Below the pieces are notes generated by a model that was not told the origin of the DNA, did no database searches, and saw nothing but the letters and a program-made list of their open reading frames with translations. From BS750m-G69 sp964441235 (GTDB lineage Bacteria; Fidelibacterota; UBA2242), in assembly GCA_964441235.1 (NCBI GenBank), contig CAYTUQ010000015.1, positions 1 through 64,000 of the forward strand: a stretch of 64,000 nt of DNA, written 5' to 3'. This document shows, piece by piece, positions 34,405 to 43,087 of this stretch. The translations under genes and the position numbers were made by a program. The number at the start of each line of letters is the position of its first letter. Position 1 is the first letter of the stretch.

Positions 34405-36343
34405 TCATTTAATAAGCAACATTTTTCTGGCCATTGTCTGTTTATTAGTATCCAGACGATAGAAATAGACGCCGTTTGGTAAATCCGAACCGTCAAAAGT
34501 AACCTGGTAGTGTCCGGCCTCCTTTTGCTGGTTATCTCCTATAATGCCGACCTCACATCCTGTCAGATTATAAACCTTAAGTGAAACCGTACTTGTCTCG
34601 TTCAATTCATAGACGATTGTGGTAACTGGATTAAAAGGATTGGGATAATTCTGGAAAAGTTTATAATTAAATTGTTTTCCCACTTCACTTTGAACACCTA
34701 CCACTTGCGGATCAACGATTCGGATATTATCGAACCAAAATTTAATACCTTTTAGATCATGATGTTCCGATACGATTTGAAAATGTTCGATAGCTGTCCA
34801 ATCGAAATCACCTTGCGGTTCGAACCATTCATTATCCCAGGAACCGTGTTCGGTAAAATCACTCAAGGGAATTTGTAAATGGTTCCATTCTCCATTCCAC
34901 GTCGCTAATGTTTCATCAATGGTCATACGCATACGCCAGGGGTGATCACCAGGAGCATCGGTTTTTGTGTCAACAAAACGGATATCGAATCTAGCACCGG
35001 GTGAATCCCCGCGCACCCAGAAATCAATCGCATACCCATTATCAACAAGCATAGAAAGATCTTTGATCGGTTTGAAATTAAAGCCAATGTAGTTATATTG
35101 GTCAAATTCTGTCCAATAAATACAGTAATTCCCACCAACTGGATTATCTTCCGAGTAGAAATTCACGATGCCTTCATCTGCCCAACTCGATTCAACTATT
35201 TTTTGTCCGATAAAATCCATATAAAGATCAAACCTGGTTGTATCAGGTTTAAGGACAAATTCAAATTGTGGCGGCGAATTAAATCCCAACGTGTCTAGGA
35301 GAGGTATATTTAAATCATAATCGAACATTTCGCTTGTTCCTGCTTTAAAAAGGCCGAAACCACCTCTATAATCCCAAATCGTCCAGGCAATACCTTTCTC
35401 TTCAAGATAATTCCGTACGATATTATACCAATAGACTCGATCGTTGTTATCGCTATTCGGAATATATACACCAAATTCTCCACAGAATAACGGAACATCC
35501 CGTTCGGTTTTAAACGCTGCAGCAATATCAATTAATTGTTTAACGCGCTCAACAGTGCCGTCATTTCGATAATTATTCAAACTGCTTTGTATCCACGTAC
35601 CTACCAGCTCATGTGGGCAATCGGGCATGCGGGCAGCATCATAAGGGAAGGGCCACACCAGCAAGTGGTGCCATTGATGGATTCGTCCAACTGGCGCCCT
35701 GATGCGTAAATAAAAACGGATCATAAAAATGAAAGGTATAGATCAGGTTACCATCAGCGTACACAGGCATATTTTTAAGGTTATTGTAACTGTTCCATCC
35801 TGCCGGACCAATAATAATCGTGTGTTTTTGATCGACCGAACGAATAGCATCGATAGCTTTTTGCTGTATCTCGTTCCACTTTGTATCCGAAATACCGTGC
35901 GGTTCGTTGAGCACTTCATAGTAAAGATAAGTTGAGCGATCTTTGTAATGCTCCGCCATTTGAGTCCAAACAGGGATCAGAACATCGTCAATATTTGGAC
36001 CCGTATCAGCCGATGGATCAAATGTATGATTGTCGAGGATGAGATGAAGCTCCAGTTCTTCAGCAAAATTCACTATTTGATCGAGAAAATAATAAAACAG
36101 CGGATCGACTTTGTAATCCGGCACGCCGCTGGTCATAAAATGTAAATTAATAGGTAGTCGAATGACATCGCAGCCTAGGTTTTTGATATTGATAAAATCC
36201 TGTCTGGTAAATTTAGTAAACTGAATCTGCTGTGCAATTGACGTTTGAAACCAATTTGTAAGATTAACGCCACGATGAAAAGGAGGTTCAGCGCTCCAAA
36301 CCGCTGTAACCATTAATAAAGAAACAAAAATGACTCGTTTCAT
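34405..36343 (-). pseudogene. GH5 glycosidase with carbohydrate-binding domain and T9SS tail, split by a frameshift
   Basis: From ATG 36343 (signal peptide MKRVIFVSLLMVTAVWSA) the first frame covers the N-terminal GH5 barrel, including RGVNLTNWF, LILDNHTFDP and the acid/base region YEVLNEPHG. It runs out of frame near 35650 and stops at 35639. The next frame, readable from about 35660 to 34405, continues with PFPYDAARMPDCPHEL, the nucleophile region VPLFCGEFGVYIP, a CBM-like beta-sandwich (WNHLQIPLSDF, KFWFDNIRI) and a T9SS tail (NYPNPFNPVTTIVYEL). Removing one C from the GG/CC run at about 35651-35654 restores GVPFPYD. Each half alone lacks one catalytic glutamate, so without correction the enzyme is dead. 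It may be an endo-glucanase, xyloglucanase or mannanase. A sequencing error is possible. Confidence 0.8.
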
Positions 36344-36708
36344 AAGTTGTTTAGTATTTTTTAATTTCGAAAATATTCTCAATGATGATAACGCTAGTTT
36401 AACCTGCCCGCCGTAACTTTTAATCAAAACTAACAAAAATGCTTAAAACGTCCATTTTAGATAATAGCTGCCAAAATTCACTGCAGCGAGGCGGTCAGCT
36501 CCGGCTCTTTGCCAGCAGACTTAAAAAAACAAATCCCAGCTTTTTTCATCAATTCAATCATCACCTTTATATAGATGCAGGAGCAAATTCCATCGTTTTG
36601 TTGTAATTACTTTACAATCTTACCAAAATTAGACATAAAAAGCTGCTATGACATCAACAATGATTAAAGTGTGAATCAAATACCATCTGTAGCCCGATTT
36701 GTTTCATC
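36344..36708. other. Intergenic region between the symporter and GH5 genes
   Basis: About 365 bp. No gene or strong structure recognised. A short minus-strand open frame ending in KEPELTASLQ exists near 36480-36540 but has no supporting features. It may contain the terminator of the arabinose operon and the promoter of the GH5 gene, though I could not identify either. Confidence 0.35.
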
Positions 36709-38460
36709 CTATCCTGTGAAGTACAAATACACTGCAACAATGAGCACCAACACAATCAGGGAACTAACAACATCTCTGATATTCCAACTTTTCCGGGATT
36801 GCTTGCGGTCTTCGGCTGTTATGGTTGAGTAGGTTAAACTGGTGATTTTTTGGTAAGATGGTTCTTTAGTCATATAACTGACTACAACCATAACCACGGC
36901 GCAGACAATAAATATCAATAAGCTATAATACTGGAAAAAGATGTTATTCATAATCCAGAAGAAAGAACCTTGTTCATAGGCAAAACTCTCGACGAGTTTA
37001 ACCGGCGTGTCGATTGCCAATCGAAATAGTCCCATAACAAAGCCAGTAATCAATGCAGCCAGGCATCCCTTGCTGTTGAGCCGCTTATTGAAAACCCCGA
37101 AGAAGAAGACGACAAAAATTGGTGGAGCAAGATAACCCTGCACCGTTTGCAGATAGTCATACAAACCCTTGCCGCCTCGGATCACCGGGATCCACAGCAG
37201 GCCAATCAAAACCATGACGCTGGTAGCTACTCGGCCTATCCAAACCAGTTGATGCTGAGTTGCTTTGGGTCTAAATCTGGAATAAAAGTCCATAGTGAAT
37301 AGTGTAGAAGAGGCATTGAAAACGCCTGCTAAGGAACTCATTAACGCTGCTAAAAGTCCAGCGACAACAATGCCGCGCACTCCTACAGGCAATACATACG
37401 CCACCAATAGCGGAAAAGCCATTTGAGCATTATCTCGCAGCAATTGTCCCTGCGAATCAAACAATGTTTGCTGAATAACTTCTACCCGCCCGCTTTTAGC
37501 CAGGGCAAAACAGATCATTCCGGGTATAATAAAGATGAAAACAGGCAGCAATTTTAGGAACGAGGCAAAAATGGAACCACGCCGGGCTACTTGCTCACCC
37601 GGTGCTCCCAGGGCACGCTGAACAATATATTGGTCGGTACACCAGTACCACAACCCGATAATCGGTGCACAAAACAGCATACCCAGCCATGGGTAATTGT
37701 CGTTGAAATACCACGCCATACGTCCAGCCTCCCGCACCGGTTCCCACGTTCCTTGGATACCAGCGGGCACCAGCGGTTTCCAGAGGTTGAACATTTCCGA
37801 ACCACATATATTACGCAGTTCACCCCAGCCACCCAGAGCTTTCAGACCAAAAATAACTACTAATACTGAACCGAATACTAGAACAATGGTCTGCAGAGCT
37901 TCGGTATAGGCAACTGCACGCAAACCGCCGAGAATGGTATAGATACCAGTCAGGACGATCACAAGAATAGAGCCTATCCAGAAGCTATCCAGCCCCATGA
38001 AATGAAGGTCCGGTAGCAAGACGCTGAACACAATACCGCCGGCAAAAATACCTACGGCAATTTTGGTTAGCACATATGCTACAAGGGAAATAATCGAAAG
38101 TACCGTGCGTGCCGCCGGTGAAAAACGCTTTTCCAGAAATTCGGGCATAGTAAATACTTTTGAGCGCATGTAGAAAGGCACCATCACCCATCCCAGAACC
38201 AGCAAACACCAGGCATGCAGTTCATAATGTGCCATAGCAACGCCGTCGGTAGCGCCGGAACCAGCCAAACCCACCAGGTGTTCTGAGCCGATGTTGGAGG
38301 CAAAAATTGATGCCCCAATCACAAACCAGCCCAGGTGGCGACCCGCCAGAAAATAATCGGTAGATGTATCCTTCCTTTTTTTGATCACCCACCATGCTAA
38401 TCCTAAGATGATAAGAAAATAACCAGCAACAATGATCCAATCAACAGTATGAACAGCCAT
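36709..38460 (-). CDS. Sodium:solute symporter (SSS family), probable sugar transporter
   Basis: 583 residues with about 14 predicted membrane helices. Family signatures: DYFLAGRHLGWFVIGASIFA, NIGSEHLVGLAGSGA, KVFTMPEFLEKRFSP and GGLRAVAYTEALQTIVL, as in the SGLT-like branch that couples sodium to sugar uptake. Strong AAGGAGG before ATG 38460. It follows the isomerase gene by about 50 bases and shares the operon with araB, araD and the mutarotase, so L-arabinose released in the periplasm is the likely substrate (inference from context). It would complete the route from TonB receptor through periplasmic hydrolases to cytoplasm. Confidence 0.9.
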   Translation of the reverse strand: MAVHTVDWIIVAGYFLIILGLAWWVIKKRKDTSTDYFLAGRHLGWFVIGASIFASNIGSEHLVGLAGSGATDGVAMAHYELHAWCLLVLGWVMVPFYMRSKVFTMPEFLEKRFSPAARTVLSIISLVAYVLTKIAVGIFAGGIVFSVLLPDLHFMGLDSFWIGSILVIVLTGIYTILGGLRAVAYTEALQTIVLVFGSVLVVIFGLKALGGWGELRNICGSEMFNLWKPLVPAGIQGTWEPVREAGRMAWYFNDNYPWLGMLFCAPIIGLWYWCTDQYIVQRALGAPGEQVARRGSIFASFLKLLPVFIFIIPGMICFALAKSGRVEVIQQTLFDSQGQLLRDNAQMAFPLLVAYVLPVGVRGIVVAGLLAALMSSLAGVFNASSTLFTMDFYSRFRPKATQHQLVWIGRVATSVMVLIGLLWIPVIRGGKGLYDYLQTVQGYLAPPIFVVFFFGVFNKRLNSKGCLAALITGFVMGLFRLAIDTPVKLVESFAYEQGSFFWIMNNIFFQYYSLLIFIVCAVVMVVVSYMTKEPSYQKITSLTYSTITAEDRKQSRKSWNIRDVVSSLIVLVLIVAVYLYFTG

Positions 38461-38511
38461 GTTTCCCTCCTTGTTTACCTTTTCAATTCATTAAATTACA
38501 GTACATTTAAA

Positions 38512-39990
38512 TCAAAATGGATTTTCAGTTTTATAAAAAACGCTTTTCGGTAAATTGAATGAAATATCATCAACTCCGAGCATTTTTACTGCTTCAAATA
38601 GTACTTTTCCTGAATGTTTGAAAGCGACTGCCGTGTGATGCGGAAAGCGTTTTTCAATCAATACATGCCTGTAGAATCTGCCCATTTCTTTAATTGCAAA
38701 AACCCCGATACTACCGAATGATTTAGGATTGATATTCAGCACTTCACCTTCAGCTAAATAGGCTTTTAATTGTGTTTCTGCTGTGGATTGGAGCCGGAAG
38801 ATTGTGACCTCACCGGATCGGATCTGACCCTCAAGCGTTCCCCTGGTGATATCCGGTTCTTTATCCGGCTCCAACAAACGGTGCATGATGAGCTGGTATT
38901 TCATCGAAAAGTTCGCCATACAGGACGCCGGTGTATTACCGCAGTGAAAGCCCATGAAAAGATCGCTCGGTTTATAATCACCCACAACATCTTTTGCCTC
39001 TTTAATCATATCATAAGGAACTGTATTATTGATGTCAAGGATAGTCGGCGATAGATTTGACGCACATGCGGCTATGTATTCACTCAATACACCATAGATG
39101 TCCACCTCACATGAAATAGGAATGCCCCACGAGGCAAGTCGAGAGTTCACGTAACAAGGCACAAATGTGAAATATTTTTCAAAAGCAGGCCAGCATTTAT
39201 TGGCAAAAATACCGTACTGTGAGGCACCCAGGTTATTTTCCATAAAATTCAGTAGCGCAATCTCATATTGTGCCAATTTGTTCAGGATATCAGGATAATT
39301 GTTACCTGCACCCAATTCTTGAGCCATATCTTTGGCAACAGATTTGATGTCGGGATGATCTTTTGCAGTCAGATACATATCATATAAATCAAGTTCGCTA
39401 TTCTCCATGATCTCAACGCCGATATCATAGAGCGGTTTGATGGGTGCATTGCAGGCAAGAAAGTCATGGGGTCTGGGACCAAATGAGAAAATCTTGAGCC
39501 TTTTCAAGCCGATCATGATCCTGGCAATGGGAATGAAATCCTGTATCATGTCAGCAATTTCATCGGGGATACCGATAGGATATTCCGGAATATATGGCGT
39601 TAATTTCCTTAACCCTGTGTTATAAGACGTACTTAGCATACCGCAGTAGGCGTCACCTCTGCCTTGGATGAGATTATCTCCGGCTTCCTCCGAAGCGGCA
39701 GCAAACATCACCGGCCCATCGAACTTCTGTGCAAGCATCGTCGTTGGACCCTCCGGTCCAAAATTGCCGAGATAGATGACCAATGCGTTGACATCGCTAT
39801 CCTGAATTTCCTTAAGCGCGTTGAGTACATCCGTTTCATTTTCAACGGTGGTCTTTAATTCTGTGATAGAAAAACCTTGCGCTCTGCAGGCTTCAACTAC
39901 CTTTCCTCTTCGTTTTTGAGACAGTTCAATCGGAAAACAATCGCGACTGACTGCAATAATACCGAGTTTAACTTCAGGTACATTTTCCAT
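38512..39990 (-). CDS. FucI-like sugar isomerase, probable L-arabinose isomerase of the operon
   Basis: About 492 residues from ATG 39990; AAGGAA lies eight bases upstream, while the earlier ATG at 40005 precedes that box and is unlikely. It belongs to the L-fucose/L-arabinose isomerase fold: LGIIAVSRDCFPIELSQKRR at the N-terminus, YLGNFGPEGPTTMLAQKFDG, a central CEVDIYGVLSEYIAA with the metal-binding acidic residues expected of the family, and FMGFHCGNTPASCM. No classical AraA is present in the window, while araB and araD are in the same operon, so this protein probably converts L-arabinose to L-ribulose (inference). Alternatives are a fucose or D-arabinose isomerase. It lies 23-40 bases from its operon neighbours. 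Confidence 0.75.
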   Translation of the reverse strand: MENVPEVKLGIIAVSRDCFPIELSQKRRGKVVEACRAQGFSITELKTTVENETDVLNALKEIQDSDVNALVIYLGNFGPEGPTTMLAQKFDGPVMFAAASEEAGDNLIQGRGDAYCGMLSTSYNTGLRKLTPYIPEYPIGIPDEIADMIQDFIPIARIMIGLKRLKIFSFGPRPHDFLACNAPIKPLYDIGVEIMENSELDLYDMYLTAKDHPDIKSVAKDMAQELGAGNNYPDILNKLAQYEIALLNFMENNLGASQYGIFANKCWPAFEKYFTFVPCYVNSRLASWGIPISCEVDIYGVLSEYIAACASNLSPTILDINNTVPYDMIKEAKDVVGDYKPSDLFMGFHCGNTPASCMANFSMKYQLIMHRLLEPDKEPDITRGTLEGQIRSGEVTIFRLQSTAETQLKAYLAEGEVLNINPKSFGSIGVFAIKEMGRFYRHVLIEKRFPHHTAVAFKHSGKVLFEAVKMLGVDDISFNLPKSVFYKTENPF

Positions 39991-40028
39991 GAGAATTCCT
40001 TTCAATTTATATGTTTGTCCATCTTATT

Positions 40029-41039
40029 TTATTGTATTGTAACAATCGCTTTAATCACACCATCTTCATAAGCCGAAGTTTTTTCAAAGGCTTCTTGAAC
40101 ATTTTGCAGACGATATTCATGTGTGATAAGCGAATTAATATGAGATAGTTGTTGTTTTGCAAAATCGATGGCTTCCTGCATTTTTCCATTTTGTCGGCGT
40201 ACATTAAGAATTGTAATTTCCTTCCGCCGAAGTAGATGGATTGGAAGCTGGATATTTTCCACTTCCGGAATACCAACAATCACCAGAAAACCACCGGGTT
40301 TCAACAGATTGATACCTTCTCGTATTGCATCCTCTTGACCGCAGCATTCAAATACAACATCCAGTTCATCGGACGCAGCTTGAACTACATCCGATTCATT
40401 GGGATTGGCAGTCCAATCAACACCCAATTTTTTCGCAGCCTGTAGCCGGGCGTTCACTTTATCCGTCACAAAAATATGAGAAACACCCTTCTGTCGTGCG
40501 ACAAGCAAAACACTGAGTCCGATAGGTCCAGCTCCAAGAATAGCAACTTTATTGATATTAATATCGTCAACCAACTGCCAGGCATAGAGTCCGATGGAAA
40601 GCGGCTCAGTAAAGACGGCTTCATTTGTTGTTAGTTCCGGAGGAACTGGGTAACAGCATGATTCCGGCATGATGAGTTGTTCCGTTAGACATCCTGCCAT
40701 TTGACCGGGACAGCCTAAAAACTTTAAATTTCTACAGGTATGTGGCCGTCCCTGTTTGCATTGATCACATTGCCCGCAGGAAACAGCAGGATCTATAACC
40801 ACACGATCATCAAGCTGTACAGAATTTACAGCTGGGCCAAAATCCATCACTATTCCCACGCATTCATGACCAAGGAGAAAGGGATACTGAACCACCTGAC
40901 CTCCAATGTTGCCTGTGCGAAAATAGTGTAAATCTGATCCACAAATACCAACCGTCTCAATTTGCAAGAGTACATCAAAATCGGTTCGGATTCTTGGTGC
41001 AGTTGTTTCATGTATTTTAAAACAACCGGCTGATGTCAT
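40029..41039 (-). CDS. Zinc-dependent medium-chain dehydrogenase (sorbitol/threonine dehydrogenase type)
   Basis: 336 residues from ATG 41039. The true start is probably five codons further upstream, because ATT AAG GCT GCT TAC (41054-41040) encodes the family-typical xKAAY and lies after AAGGAG; no ATG, GTG or TTG is there. Catalytic zinc: Cys33 in GICGSDLHYF, His58 and Glu59 in LLGHEC. Structural zinc: the four cysteines of SCGQCDQCKQGRPHTC. Rossmann motif: VAILGAGPIGLSVLLVARQ. It would oxidise a polyol or sugar with NAD(P). In this operon an L-arabinitol, fucose or related sugar dehydrogenase is possible; substrate unknown. It sits between the isomerase and araD genes. Confidence 0.85.
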   Translation of the reverse strand: MTSAGCFKIHETTAPRIRTDFDVLLQIETVGICGSDLHYFRTGNIGGQVVQYPFLLGHECVGIVMDFGPAVNSVQLDDRVVIDPAVSCGQCDQCKQGRPHTCRNLKFLGCPGQMAGCLTEQLIMPESCCYPVPPELTTNEAVFTEPLSIGLYAWQLVDDININKVAILGAGPIGLSVLLVARQKGVSHIFVTDKVNARLQAAKKLGVDWTANPNESDVVQAASDELDVVFECCGQEDAIREGINLLKPGGFLVIVGIPEVENIQLPIHLLRRKEITILNVRRQNGKMQEAIDFAKQQLSHINSLITHEYRLQNVQEAFEKTSAYEDGVIKAIVTIQ

Positions 41040-41068
41040 GTAAGCAGCCTTAATATTAATTATTCTCC

Positions 41069-41767
41069 TTACTTGTTTTGTCCGTAATAAGCATCTCTAC
41101 CATGTTTCCGCTGATAATGTTTGTTAATCAGGGCTTCTTTAAGCCTTGGAATTGATGGATTGATTTGTAACGTTAGAAACGCAATTTTAGCGAGCTTTTC
41201 AAGTATTACACCGTTACGAACGGCTTTCTCAGGAGTTCGACCCCACGTGAACGGCCCATGGCATGCTACAAGAACCATTTCTATTTCCTTGTATGATAGA
41301 TTCCGAAATGTTTGAATAATCTGATTCCCTGTCTCTTCTTCATAGTCTCCCTTTATCATATTGTCACTCATGACCTCAGTACATGGTATATCGGTTGTTA
41401 GATAATCGGCATGTGTGGTTCCGAAAATAGGTATGGATTTCATAGCCTGCGCCCAGGCAACTGCATAGGTGGAGTGACTATGACATACGCCTCCAATTTC
41501 AGGGAAATTTCTATAGAGAACCGTATGCGTCTTTGTATCAGAAGATGGACGCAAACTTCCTTCAACCACGTTGTTCTCAAGATCCACAACAACCATATCT
41601 TTAGGGATTAGGTCCTGGTACGAAACACCACTGGGTTTGATGGCAAATACCCCGAGATTCCGATCAAGAGCACTGGCATTGCCGAATGTCTGAATAACCA
41701 GCCCGCTTCTGTGAAGCTCCATATTAGCTTTCCAAGCGTTTTCCTTGAGCGCTTTGTATGTATTCAT
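41069..41767 (-). CDS. araD: L-ribulose-5-phosphate 4-epimerase
   Basis: 232 residues, a normal length. Class II aldolase fold: FGNASALDRNLGVFAIKPSG, the phosphate-binding SSDTKTHTVLYRNFP, metal histidines in GVCHSHSTYAVAWAQA and the distal VACHGPFTWGRTPEKAVRNG. It interconverts L-ribulose 5-phosphate and D-xylulose 5-phosphate, feeding arabinose into the pentose phosphate pathway. ATG 41767 follows a weak AAAAGA box. The operon order on the minus strand is araB, mutarotase, araD, dehydrogenase, isomerase, symporter, with gaps of roughly 20-120 bases. Confidence 0.95.
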   Translation of the reverse strand: MNTYKALKENAWKANMELHRSGLVIQTFGNASALDRNLGVFAIKPSGVSYQDLIPKDMVVVDLENNVVEGSLRPSSDTKTHTVLYRNFPEIGGVCHSHSTYAVAWAQAMKSIPIFGTTHADYLTTDIPCTEVMSDNMIKGDYEEETGNQIIQTFRNLSYKEIEMVLVACHGPFTWGRTPEKAVRNGVILEKLAKIAFLTLQINPSIPRLKEALINKHYQRKHGRDAYYGQNK

Positions 41768-41797
41768 CTGTATCTTTTAAATATTGTCACTTGTCAC

Positions 41798-42970
41798 TCA
41801 ACGGTTAGAAAATTTATACACTATTAGATGGGTATATTTCTCCCCAGGTTTAAGAATCGTTGAAGGGAAGTGTGGTTGGTTTGGAGAATCCGGAAAATGT
41901 TGTGGCTCAAGACAAAAAGCGTAATGTTTATGGTAGGTCTGTCCACCTTTCCCTGTAATGCTGCCGTCGAGGAAGTTACCCGAATAAAATTGTATTCCAG
42001 GCTCTATTGTGTATAGCTCCATTACTCGGCCACTCTCCGGTTCATAGACACGCGCAGCCAATGAAAGCTTACCTTTTTCCTTATTCAGGACATAATTATG
42101 GTCATAACCACCAACAATATTCTGAATCCTTTCACCGATAGACATCGGATTAGTGAAATCCATGTCCGTGTCTTTCACAGATTTAATTTCTCCAGTTGGG
42201 ATCAACCTTCCATCTACCGGTGTATATCGATCTGCAACAATTGTCAACTCATGCTCTAATATGTCTCGTTTCGCTGAACCTGCCAGGTTAAAATAGCTGT
42301 GATGGGTGAGATTCACAGGAGTATCCTTATCAGTCTCAGCTTCAAAATAAATCTTTAATTCTGAATTTTCAGTAAGGATATATGTCACAGTAGTTGAAAG
42401 ATTGCCTGGATAACCCTCATCACCGTCTTTGCTCAGGTAGTGGAATTTTATTCCAACGCTATCAGTACTCTCGATCTTCTCTGGTTTCCAAATGACTTTA
42501 TTAAAGCCTTTTAGACCGCCATGCAAGTGATTCCCATTATCATTTGCCGCAAGCGTATATTGCACACCGTCAAGCGTAAATCTTCCCTTTGAAATCCTGT
42601 TCGCATAGCGACCGATCGTTCCACCAAAGTAAGATTTATCTTGCACATATTCCTCAAGAGTTTCATAACCAAGTGTTATATCCTCGGAATTTCCTTCTCT
42701 GTCAGGAACTTTAAGTGAAACGAGAATGGCGCCATAGTTGATTAACTTCGCTTCTATGCCTTTTCCATCGGTTAATATATACGATTTAATTGAATCTCCT
42801 TCTGGAGTCATTCCAAAGGTTTCTTCTTGAATTCTCATTTCTTTTCCCTTTCCTGAAATTGATTCTTTTTTGCTACATCCTTCCAAAAGTGCAAATGCAA
42901 TGATTAGAATGATACTTATAAAGAAGTTCATACGAACTCGGCAACTAAACGAAGATTTCTTTTTCATCAT
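41798..42970 (-). CDS. galM: Aldose 1-epimerase (mutarotase) lipoprotein
   Basis: About 390 residues from ATG 42970 (GGGAGGG upstream); a longer reading to 43045 would put that ribosome site inside the gene. Lipoprotein signal: ISIILIIAFALLEGCSKKES. Galactose mutarotase fold: LINYGAILVSLKVPDREGN, TIGRYANRISKGRFTLDG, GNHLHGGLKGFNKVIW (binding His), THHSYFNLAG (catalytic His) and CLEPQHFPDSPNQPHFPS (catalytic Glu region). It interconverts alpha and beta anomers of free sugars. The export signal places it in the periplasm, where it would prepare arabinose released by GH51/GH43 enzymes for uptake by the symporter. Confidence 0.92.
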   Translation of the reverse strand: MMKKKSSFSCRVRMNFFISIILIIAFALLEGCSKKESISGKGKEMRIQEETFGMTPEGDSIKSYILTDGKGIEAKLINYGAILVSLKVPDREGNSEDITLGYETLEEYVQDKSYFGGTIGRYANRISKGRFTLDGVQYTLAANDNGNHLHGGLKGFNKVIWKPEKIESTDSVGIKFHYLSKDGDEGYPGNLSTTVTYILTENSELKIYFEAETDKDTPVNLTHHSYFNLAGSAKRDILEHELTIVADRYTPVDGRLIPTGEIKSVKDTDMDFTNPMSIGERIQNIVGGYDHNYVLNKEKGKLSLAARVYEPESGRVMELYTIEPGIQFYSGNFLDGSITGKGGQTYHKHYAFCLEPQHFPDSPNQPHFPSTILKPGEKYTHLIVYKFSNR

Positions 42971-43087
42971 GATTCCCTCCCTTCTAAAAATTCGTTTCGA
43001 TCTTATTAAGTAACAGCTTGCTCCAAAGGAGCCTCTTTGAGGCATTTACTTTTATTCTTGACTTTTTTAATATGATTAAACTTCCCC

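Noticed and set aside
37587..37863. Open frames on both strands inside the symporter gene
   Set aside because: They are antisense or frame-shifted shadows of a clearly coding membrane protein; no ribosome sites or protein-like composition.
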